A stretch of DNA of 7,523 bases from Oceanospirillaceae bacterium UBA2001 (GTDB lineage Bacteria > Pseudomonadota > Gammaproteobacteria > Pseudomonadales > Balneatricaceae): contig DDCR01000195.1 in the NCBI GenBank assembly GCA_002335115.1, forward strand, positions 1-7,523, read 5' to 3'. The notes beneath the pieces are model-generated. The model was not told the DNA's origin, searched no databases, and saw only the letters and a list, made by a program, of their open reading frames with translations. The first letter of the stretch is position 1; every line of letters starts with the position of its first letter. The translations under genes and the position numbers were made by a program. This document shows, piece after piece, positions 1 through 5,124 of the stretch.

Positions 1-1
1 T

Positions 2-838
2 ATGGTCAATGGTGATGGGGCAGGAGTAGGATCGCACCTTACCAGTCATCCAGATGTGGACATGGTATCTTTCACAGGGTCAACTCGCGCGGGTGCCCTT
101 ATTTCTAAAAATGCGGCGGATACAGTCAAACGTGTGGCATTAGAATTAGGCGGCAAAGGAGCCAACATTGTGTTTGCGGATGCTGACGAAAAAGCCATCG
201 CGCGGGGTATTTATCATTGTTTTGGTAACTCAGGGCAGTCTTGTAATGCACCCACACGCATGTTGGTAGAGCGCAGCTTTTATGATCAGGCTGTGGTGAT
301 GGCCAAAGCCGCGGCTGCCAAGGTTCAAGTAGGCAGAGCTACGGAGCACGGTAATCACATTGGCCCAGTGGTATCTGAGTTACAGTACAATAAAATTCAA
401 GCACTAATTAAGGTAGGCATTGACGAAGGTGCCAACGTGGCTGTGGGTGGTCTGGGTAAACCACAAGGTTTAGAGACAGGCTATTTTGTAAAGCCCACAA
501 TTTTTACTGATGTAAATAATGACATGCAGATTGCCCGTGAGGAAGTATTTGGCCCCGTTTTATGCATGATTCCGTTCGATACAGAAGAGCAAGCAATTGC
601 CATTGCTAACGACACGGTTTTTGGTCTCACCAATTATATTCAAACCCAAGATAGTGCTAAAGCAAATCGAGTAGCTCGTCGTTTGCGTTCTGGCATGGTG
701 CAAATGAACGGTACCTTTAGATCAGCGGGTGCGCCGTTTGGTGGCTATAAACAATCAGGCAATGGCCGTGAAGGTGGGGTCTGGGGTTTAGAAGATTTCT
801 TAGAAGTGAAATCGATTAGTGGCTGGAGCAATGCTTAG
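2..838 (+). CDS. Aldehyde dehydrogenase family protein, C-terminal part (5' end outside window)
   Basis: This is an NAD(P)-dependent aldehyde dehydrogenase, a cytosolic enzyme oxidising an aldehyde to its carboxylic acid. About 278 residues are visible of a family usually near 475-500, so the first part of the Rossmann domain lies upstream; the first visible codon is a methionine that aligns inside the protein, not a start. Numbering from it, FTGSTRAG (24-31) is the cofactor-binding segment, E48 in LELGGK is the general base, C81 in GQSCNAPTR is the catalytic thiol, E181 in EEVFGPV contacts the nicotinamide ribose, and PFGGYKQSGNGRE near 245-257 is the conserved C-terminal signature. All key residues are intact, so the enzyme should be active. 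The substrate cannot be told from sequence. A possible terminator follows the stop codon, so the gene probably ends its transcription unit. Confidence 0.93.
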   Translation: MVNGDGAGVGSHLTSHPDVDMVSFTGSTRAGALISKNAADTVKRVALELGGKGANIVFADADEKAIARGIYHCFGNSGQSCNAPTRMLVERSFYDQAVVMAKAAAAKVQVGRATEHGNHIGPVVSELQYNKIQALIKVGIDEGANVAVGGLGKPQGLETGYFVKPTIFTDVNNDMQIAREEVFGPVLCMIPFDTEEQAIAIANDTVFGLTNYIQTQDSAKANRVARRLRSGMVQMNGTFRSAGAPFGGYKQSGNGREGGVWGLEDFLEVKSISGWSNA

Positions 839-855
839 TATCGTGGCTATTAATT

Positions 856-891
856 AGCAAGTGCCGTGGTAAAAATTCGTCACTTGCTTTT
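856..891 (+). terminator. Possible Rho-independent terminator after the aldehyde dehydrogenase gene
   Basis: A perfect 8-bp inverted repeat, AGCAAGTG (856-863) and CACTTGCT (881-888), encloses a 17-nt loop and runs into four T residues (888-891). It starts 17 nt after the stop codon. The loop is long and the T tract short, so termination may be weak. Position and symmetry still suggest it closes the upstream transcription unit. Confidence 0.45.
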
Positions 892-898
892 ACCTTGG

Positions 899-926
899 TT
901 GCAACTACGTGTCGTTTTATTATAAA
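899..926 (+). promoter_or_regulatory. Candidate sigma-70 promoter for the 1005-1472 gene
   Basis: TTGCAA (899-904) is separated by 16 bp from TATAAA (921-926). This resembles the sigma-70 consensus with slightly short spacing. It lies just after the putative terminator at 856-891 and about 80 bp before the next start codon, where an independent promoter would be expected. Prediction by eye only. Confidence 0.4.
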
Positions 927-1004
927 TGCTACAATCGCAAGCCCTACAGTCTTTGGTTTAGGCATTTGAATGTGAGTGCAGAATAAAATGAAAGGATGGG
1001 TGTT

Positions 1005-1472
1005 ATGTTCACCAAAGTGACTCCAGTGAGGCCTTACTGGTCTGAAATACGCGAAAAAATGTGGAATCATATTAGTGTTGCGGGGTTCACCATTGATGGT
1101 GCAGATATTATTGGCGTCAATGACTCTGATGAACAAATTATGTCAGCCTTAAAAACTCGCAAAGATCATATATTGCTGGTGCCGTATAATGCCTCGGCCA
1201 GCAATGAAACGGCCATGAAAACGGGCCTAGATATTGTGTTTTCTGTCAATAAAAACATCGAAATTCTGGCGCAATCGCCTATTCTTATGCCCGTGGCTAA
1301 CGCTTTAACCAATGCCCTTAGAAAAAAATTAGGCGAAGAACGTGAGGGTGGTCGTTTAACACCAGAGCTAGACAAGCGCATTTTATTTATTGCAGAAAGT
1401 GATTTAAATCGCCCGGAATTGGCTCAACGTATCCGTAGACATGTGCAAAAGGTCTATGATTTACACACTTAA
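1005..1472 (+). CDS. Small soluble protein of unknown function (155 aa)
   Basis: I do not recognise this protein. The start at 1005 is chosen because AAAGG (991-995) lies 9 nt upstream, a normal Shine-Dalgarno distance. An in-frame ATG at 996 would add three residues but directly abuts that site. The product has no signal peptide or membrane segment. Hydrophobic stretches such as DHILLVPYNA, DIVFSV, SPILMPV and RILFIAES alternate with charged, probably helical segments, which would suit a single alpha/beta domain. The C-terminal third is rich in Arg, Lys and Glu (KKLGEEREGGR, then AQRIRRHVQKVYD). It appears to be a single-gene unit with its own promoter candidate, between the aldehyde dehydrogenase and the DUF2026-like gene. 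The open frame, ribosome-binding site and protein-like composition make it a convincing gene. A receiver-like or flavodoxin-like fold is only a guess. Confidence 0.8.
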   Translation: MFTKVTPVRPYWSEIREKMWNHISVAGFTIDGADIIGVNDSDEQIMSALKTRKDHILLVPYNASASNETAMKTGLDIVFSVNKNIEILAQSPILMPVANALTNALRKKLGEEREGGRLTPELDKRILFIAESDLNRPELAQRIRRHVQKVYDLHT

Positions 1473-1508
1473 TTAAGGCGTTTTAAAGCCATCTAGCCTA
1501 GCTGCTGA

Positions 1509-1530
1509 CTTTTTAACAATGCTTAAAAAG
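1509..1530. repeat. Perfect AT-rich inverted repeat upstream of the DUF2026-like gene
   Basis: CTTTTTAA (1509-1516) and TTAAAAAG (1523-1530) are exact 8-bp inverted arms around the 6-nt loop CAATGC. The stem is weak in RNA terms and no T tract follows, so it is not a good terminator. It overlaps the -35 element of the candidate promoter at 1523-1551, which would suit a protein-binding site. No regulator is identifiable. Confidence 0.5.
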
Positions 1531-1551
1531 GGCATAACTTAGGATTATATC
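1523..1551 (+). promoter_or_regulatory. Weak candidate promoter for the DUF2026-like gene and rsuA
   Basis: TTAAAA (1523-1528) and TATATC (1546-1551) are 17 bp apart, each matching four of six sigma-70 consensus bases. The implied transcript would start near 1558, leaving a leader of only about 15 nt before the ATG at 1573. That fits the lack of a clear Shine-Dalgarno sequence there. Weak prediction. Confidence 0.28.
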
Positions 1552-1572
1552 TAACTTTCTCAGACCTTATCT

Positions 1573-2208
1573 ATGCTTATCACTCTGGCCGATTACCGTC
1601 GTATTTACTCCACAATCCATTCTCTTTTGCTTGCAGACTCGGTAAATAGTCATGAGGCTAGTATGTTATTTAGTGTCTATGGAGCACAAATTTTAAAGCG
1701 TCACTTTGGTATACCCGCCCAACCCATGGTAGGCGCTGCAGCTTATCATTTAGGGCTACAAGCTAAAATTTTGACCTTTGGCGCATACCAAGCAGGGACC
1801 TTACAAAGCTCCCATAGTCAACATCACTGGTGGGTTGAGGCTGATGGATGGATGCTTGATTTTATGGCACCCCTATTTCCAGTATTAGTTAAACGAGCAG
1901 GTAAGGAAGCTAAGGTTGAACCTTGGATGATGCAAAAATCAATGGTGAAAGTAAAAAAATCCTTAGCCTCAGTAAACCAACAAGGTGACTTTTTATTGCT
2001 AGAAAACAATAGTTTAGGAAGTCTAAAAATGTCTCAAATGGTGACAGAAAAAGCCCATATCCAAAGGGGTAAGTTAGCACTAGATTGGTTTGTTAAGACT
2101 CCCAAAAAGATGCCATCACCATTGCAAGTTACCTATAAAGATGCTCAGCCTAATGGTAAGAGTAAACTCGTGACTTACAGTAGTTTTCTGATCAATGGTT
2201 CTTGGTAG
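1573..2208 (+). CDS. DUF2026-like protein (211 aa), without any cysteine
   Basis: The N-terminus (LADYRRIYSTIHSLL), the central HWWVEADGWMLDFMAPLFP block (residues 85-103) and the terminal NGSW match what I remember of the DUF2026 family, which has no assigned function. The H-W-V-E then D pattern (H85, D96) recalls the His-Asp half of papain-like or transglutaminase-like folds. In the DUF2026 relatives I recall, a Cys sits in the helix corresponding to EASMLFSVYGAQIL (28-41); here that position appears to be S30, and the whole protein has no cysteine. A cysteine-hydrolase mechanism is therefore unlikely for this copy. It is soluble, with no signal peptide. No good Shine-Dalgarno precedes the ATG. 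Its stop is 15 bp before rsuA, so the two may be co-transcribed. The family call rests on memory of motifs, not on an alignment. Confidence 0.65.
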   Translation: MLITLADYRRIYSTIHSLLLADSVNSHEASMLFSVYGAQILKRHFGIPAQPMVGAAAYHLGLQAKILTFGAYQAGTLQSSHSQHHWWVEADGWMLDFMAPLFPVLVKRAGKEAKVEPWMMQKSMVKVKKSLASVNQQGDFLLLENNSLGSLKMSQMVTEKAHIQRGKLALDWFVKTPKKMPSPLQVTYKDAQPNGKSKLVTYSSFLINGSW

Positions 2209-2223
2209 CTTGGCGCAACACTA

Positions 2224-2919
2224 ATGGTAGCTTACGCTCAACGCCTTGATCGGTTTATTAGTCAAACATTAAATTGTAAAAAACGCCAAGTGCAACTATT
2301 GCTGGCCCGTGGTTTAGTCAGTGTAGACAAGGTTATTTGCTATGAGGGCGAGCGACGCATTGGTCAGTTTTCAAAAATAGAAGTTGAAGGTCAGCTTTTA
2401 AGACACCAGTTCGCTGTCTATTTAATGCTCAATAAACCCGCAGGTGTTGTGAGTGCAACGGTTGATGATCAACACACGACAGTTTTGGATATTTTGCCTG
2501 CTAAGTACCAAGGTTTGCACATTGCTGGGCGTCTGGATTTACAAAGCACGGGACTGCTATTGTTAACCAATGATGGCCATTGGTCTCGACAGATTACCCA
2601 ACCCAGTACCAAACTCCCTAAGCATTACACGGTGACGGTGACTAACCCCATTAGCCAAGCAGAAGTAGACGCTTTTGCAAAGGGTATTTATTTTGCTTTT
2701 GAAGACCTGACTACGGCACCTGCTCAACTGACCATAACCGCCACTACAAGTGCCCATATTATTTTACATGAAGGGCGTTACCACCAAATTAAACGTATGT
2801 TCGGCCATTTCCGCAACCCAGTGCTAAGTATTCATCGCACTCAAGTGGGCGCCATTAAACTCCCTGCCAACCTGCCTGCTGGTGGTTATCGTGTGGTCTC
2901 AGATCCCTTGGACTTTTGA
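2224..2919 (+). CDS. rsuA: 16S rRNA pseudouridine synthase RsuA (pseudouridine 516)
   Basis: RsuA converts uridine 516 of 16S rRNA (E. coli numbering) to pseudouridine during small-subunit assembly. The protein has 231 residues, the same as E. coli RsuA. An S4 RNA-binding domain occupies about residues 6-55 (QRLDRFISQTL onward, with ARGLVSVD). The catalytic domain shows LNKPAG (69-74), the hallmark GRLDLQSTGLLLLTNDG (102-118) with catalytic D105, and EGRYHQIKRMF (183-193). A paralogue such as RluB, RluE or RluF is less likely because the length and the KHYTVTV, EGRYHQIKRMF and HRTQVGAIKL segments follow RsuA. No strong Shine-Dalgarno is seen, and the gene may be read from the DUF2026-like transcript 15 bp upstream. 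Its last 21 bp overlap the 3' end of arfB on the other strand. Confidence 0.92.
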   Translation: MVAYAQRLDRFISQTLNCKKRQVQLLLARGLVSVDKVICYEGERRIGQFSKIEVEGQLLRHQFAVYLMLNKPAGVVSATVDDQHTTVLDILPAKYQGLHIAGRLDLQSTGLLLLTNDGHWSRQITQPSTKLPKHYTVTVTNPISQAEVDAFAKGIYFAFEDLTTAPAQLTITATTSAHIILHEGRYHQIKRMFGHFRNPVLSIHRTQVGAIKLPANLPAGGYRVVSDPLDF

Positions 2920-3318
2920 ACGTAGCTTCTTAGTTTGACCCTTTTGAGATTTAGTATCTAAACGTCGGGTTTTAGAGCCCTTGGTGGGCTTAGTGGCTAT
3001 GCGGCGTTTTTCTTGCACCATGGCCGCTTGGATAACTTGGCTTAACTGTTCCAATGCAGTTTGACGGTTACTGTCTTGGCTACGACTGGCTTGAGACTTA
3101 ATGATGATCTTGCCAGATGCACTAATTCGATGATCGGCGGTCTGCAATAACTTATGTTTAACGTAGGCAGGTAATGCTGTGGAGGCCCTAATATCAAAAA
3201 ATAAATGCACTGCTGTTGAGGTTTTATTAACGTGTTGGCCGCCAGCGCCTTGTGAGCGAATGAACTGTTGTTCAATTTCGTGGGCTGGGATAGTAATGCG
3301 GTTGGAAATCTTTAACAT
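2899..3318 (-). CDS. arfB: Alternative ribosome-rescue factor ArfB (YaeJ), peptidyl-tRNA hydrolase
   Basis: ArfB frees ribosomes stalled at the 3' end of broken messages: its tail enters the empty mRNA channel and its GGQ loop hydrolyses the peptidyl-tRNA. The 139-residue product is close to the 140 of E. coli ArfB. RSQGAGGQHVNKTSTAVHL (21-39) holds the GGQ at 26-28, the same positions as in E. coli. The short catalytic domain ends near residue 100 and is followed by a strongly basic tail (about 103-139, with KTRRLDTKSQKGQTKK), as expected for channel binding. It lacks the codon-recognition domains of RF1 and RF2, which excludes a full release factor. The gene lies 11 bp downstream of the Gate-domain gene, probably in one transcript, and its last 21 bp are antisense to the end of rsuA. 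No strong Shine-Dalgarno is visible. Confidence 0.95.
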   Translation of the reverse strand: MLKISNRITIPAHEIEQQFIRSQGAGGQHVNKTSTAVHLFFDIRASTALPAYVKHKLLQTADHRISASGKIIIKSQASRSQDSNRQTALEQLSQVIQAAMVQEKRRIATKPTKGSKTRRLDTKSQKGQTKKLRSKVQGI

Positions 3319-3329
3319 AGGACTCAGCT

Positions 3330-4286
3330 CTATGGTCGCAACAAATATTTTTGCTGAAATTCAGGGCTGATTTTAGTGAGCCAATAACTCACTGCCCAGG
3401 TAAAGACAAAAGCGAACACCAAACGAAACCAAAGTATGCCCCACAGGTGAGCACCCAATAAAAGGACCAGTAAAGTATCCTCGATAAGGCTATGGCAGAA
3501 GCCTAAAAATATAAGGGAGGTAAACACATCCTGTTTGGACACATGCCCAGCGTTGGCCTCTTTAATCAATAATCCACCACCAAAAGATAGGCCTAGGGTA
3601 ATGCCTACCAAGGTAATGGTAGATGCTTCCTTACCTATACCCATTAATTTAAGCATGGGGCGAAGAAGCCATTGGATGACTTTTTCTACCCCAATGAGTC
3701 GAAGAATTTTTAAAAATGTGAGGAGCACAATAATAACTAATTGAATCATGCCCAAAGCTTTTACTTGAGCCCACACCCAGTTATCCAGCCCATCGGCAAT
3801 AGGGTCAGGCTGCCACACCATATGTGCAGGGCCCTGCTGTGTTTGAGTTTGATGGTAAAACACAAAGAGTAGCCAGGCAAAAACAAAGGCGCCTAGTAGG
3901 CGAGTCACTATAGCCGTTCTCATGCGCATACCTGCCAGTTGGGCAATACGAACTTCAATAGGCAGGCCGTGGGCCATTAATAATAGGCCACTGAGAACCG
4001 TCACTTGTGCCACGGTTAATGGGCTGTCACTACCCAGCGAGTAGAGCACAATCATGCCACCATAGATGTTAGTTGCGATAGTTGCCGCCCACACTAAACC
4101 CATTTCTTGAGGCAGCCCCACAAGGGCCATAAGTGGGCCTAACCATTGACCAAAAATTGCAATACCGCCTAACTCCTCTAGCACTTTGACAAGCACAATA
4201 ATGGGCACCATCAACTTAAAAAGAGGCCACGAAACAGTCACAATTTCGTCAAATAATGATTTAAAAAACAGCGCAGCTGGGTGCAT
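3330..4286 (-). CDS. Nucleoside recognition (Gate) domain membrane protein
   Basis: This is an integral inner-membrane protein of the Gate / nucleoside recognition family, which includes SpmA/SpmB-type and YjiG/YjiH-type proteins. It probably takes part in transport, but the substrate is unknown. The 318-residue product has two Gate-like halves: roughly 20-140 (including ATNIYGGMIVLYSLG and MAHGLPIEVRIA) and 175-305 (including LSFGGGLLIKEANAG and FLGFCHSLIEDTLLVLL), joined by a polar loop (QTQTQQGPAHMVWQPDP). The His-containing MAHGLPIE and CHSLIEDT segments occupy corresponding places in the two halves. The start at 4286 is preferred because AAGG lies 8 nt before this ATG. A GTG at 4307 would add seven residues but has AGG directly against it. 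It faces the LysE-family gene across a shared control region and is probably co-transcribed with arfB. Confidence 0.85.
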   Translation of the reverse strand: MHPAALFFKSLFDEIVTVSWPLFKLMVPIIVLVKVLEELGGIAIFGQWLGPLMALVGLPQEMGLVWAATIATNIYGGMIVLYSLGSDSPLTVAQVTVLSGLLLMAHGLPIEVRIAQLAGMRMRTAIVTRLLGAFVFAWLLFVFYHQTQTQQGPAHMVWQPDPIADGLDNWVWAQVKALGMIQLVIIVLLTFLKILRLIGVEKVIQWLLRPMLKLMGIGKEASTITLVGITLGLSFGGGLLIKEANAGHVSKQDVFTSLIFLGFCHSLIEDTLLVLLLGAHLWGILWFRLVFAFVFTWAVSYWLTKISPEFQQKYLLRP

Positions 4287-4303
4287 TAACTTAACCTTAA
4301 CGT

Positions 4304-4327
4304 TCACCTAATCAGGCCCATAGGTGA
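4304..4327. repeat. Inverted repeat in the divergent Gate/LysE control region
   Basis: TCACCTA (4304-4310) and TAGGTGA (4321-4327) are perfect 7-bp inverted arms separated by 10 bp. The centre-to-centre spacing of 17 bp would suit a dimeric regulator. It lies in the predicted 5' leader of the Gate-gene message, so a small RNA hairpin upstream of the AAGG ribosome-binding site is the alternative. No regulator gene lies nearby in the window. Confidence 0.45.
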
Positions 4328-4332
4328 TCTTA

Positions 4333-4349
4333 AACTGATGGTAACTGAT
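4333..4349. repeat. Two AACTGAT direct repeats exactly one helical turn apart
   Basis: AACTGAT occurs at 4333-4339 and 4343-4349, a period of exactly 10 bp. Both copies would lie on the same DNA face and overlap the predicted transcription start region of the Gate gene on the minus strand. This is typical of activator or repressor half-sites, but no known consensus is recognised. Confidence 0.4.
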
Positions 4350-4350
4350 T

Positions 4351-4379
4351 CTTATACACACTTCCATTGACACAGATTC
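4351..4379 (-). promoter_or_regulatory. Candidate promoter for the Gate-domain gene and arfB
   Basis: On the minus strand TATAAG (4356-4351) matches five of six -10 consensus bases. The hexamer 17 bp upstream, GAATCT (4379-4374), is a poor -35, so activation by a protein may be needed. The predicted start lies near 4344, among the AACTGAT repeats. The element interleaves with the opposite promoter at 4367-4395. Confidence 0.35.
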
Positions 4380-4395
4380 CAGCGCCATGCACTAT
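4367..4395 (+). promoter_or_regulatory. Candidate sigma-70 promoter for the LysE-family gene
   Basis: A perfect -35 hexamer, TTGACA (4367-4372), is followed after 17 bp by CACTAT (4390-4395), a moderate -10. Transcription would begin near 4402, about 27 nt before the ATG at 4429. This placement makes the upstream in-frame ATG at 4387 unlikely to be translated, since it would fall before the transcript start. Confidence 0.5.
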
Positions 4396-4428
4396 CTGTC
4401 ACTAGTTTTGATTCTATGGATAAAATTA

Positions 4429-5046
4429 ATGAGCACTGCCTTCCTGTTGGCCTTAATACCCACTTTCTTTTTTGTTTCTGTGACCCCGGGTATGTGTATG
4501 ACCTTAGCCTTAACTTTGGGAATGACGGTGGGTATTCGTCGTACCATGTGGATGATGTTAGGTGAGCTTATAGGTGTTGGCTTAGTGGCCATATCAGTAG
4601 TCATAGGGGTCGCTGCATTAATCGTGCAATATCCAGAATTATTTGTTGTATTAAAAATTGCGGGTGGCGGTTATCTACTTTATTTGGGTATTCAACTATG
4701 GCGCTCCAAAGGCAAAATGGCGATTGATTTAAATGGCACACCCAAAAACACAGGGCGTTTGCAATTGGCAACTCAAGGATTTATCACTGCCGTTGCTAAC
4801 CCGAAAGGTTGGGCTTTTTTTATCGCCTTGCTACCCCCATTTATTGACCCTACACGGCCCATGCCAAGTCAAATGGTGGTTCTTTTGAGTGTCATTCTCA
4901 CGCTTGAGGCCTTGTCACTGATGGTATACGCGCTGGGGGGTAAAAGCCTCAGCAAGGTGTTACAGAAGAGTGGTAATGTGCGTTTGATGAATCGCATTGC
5001 TGGCTCGCTAATGATGGGTGTCGCAGCTTGGTTAGCACTGGGGTAG
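4429..5046 (+). CDS. LysE/RhtB family amino-acid exporter
   Basis: This is an inner-membrane exporter of the LysE/RhtB family, which pumps amino acids or related metabolites out of the cell by proton exchange. The 205-residue product matches the usual length of about 205-210. Five to six hydrophobic segments are visible. The first carries SVTPGMCMTLALTLGM (17-32), where the family's usual PGP is PGM, followed by the second segment with GELIGVGLVAISVVIG. AGGGYLLYLGIQLWRSK (78-94) is the conserved third segment before the cytoplasmic loop, and ANPKGWAFFIALLPPFID (123-140) is the conserved motif in the second half. The start at 4429 is chosen because a weak GGA site lies 8 nt upstream and the length then fits; an ATG at 4387 would add 14 residues but precedes the predicted transcript start. 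The substrate cannot be assigned. Confidence 0.88.
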   Translation: MSTAFLLALIPTFFFVSVTPGMCMTLALTLGMTVGIRRTMWMMLGELIGVGLVAISVVIGVAALIVQYPELFVVLKIAGGGYLLYLGIQLWRSKGKMAIDLNGTPKNTGRLQLATQGFITAVANPKGWAFFIALLPPFIDPTRPMPSQMVVLLSVILTLEALSLMVYALGGKSLSKVLQKSGNVRLMNRIAGSLMMGVAAWLALG

Positions 5047-5050
5047 GCAC

Positions 5051-5107
5051 GCAGACAGTCAAAAATCTTTTGATGCTCAGTAATAAGATCTGTGGGCTGC
5101 ATTTTTT
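5051..5107 (+). terminator. Possible imperfect terminator after the LysE-family gene
   Basis: GCAG (5051-5054) can pair with CTGC (5097-5100), CAG (5056-5058) with CTG (5090-5092), and ATCTT (5065-5069) with AAGAT (5085-5089), with bulges. A run of six T (5102-5107) follows directly. The T run is also half of a perfect palindrome, ATTTTTT (5101-5107) and AAAAAAT (5111-5117). The stem is weak, so this is only a candidate; the site lies between two convergent genes, where a terminator is expected. Confidence 0.3.
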
Positions 5108-5124
5108 AACAAAAAATCAAAGTG

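Noticed and set aside
816..1136. 106-codon minus-strand frame across the spacer and start of the 1005-1472 gene
   Set aside because: It is antisense to a better-supported gene with a ribosome-binding site, crosses the putative terminator and promoter, and has a composition unlike a real protein family.
1470..1572. Possible terminator after the 1005-1472 gene
   Set aside because: The GGC/GCC pair around 1477-1490 and the AT palindrome at 1509-1530 do not form a GC-rich stem followed by a T run.
3042..3275. 77-codon minus-strand frame within arfB
   Set aside because: It is an alternative frame inside a clear arfB gene with an intact GGQ motif.
4387..4428. Longer N-terminus for the LysE-family protein starting at the ATG at 4387
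   Set aside because: The start would precede the predicted transcript start and has no ribosome-binding site; starting at 4429 gives the usual family length.
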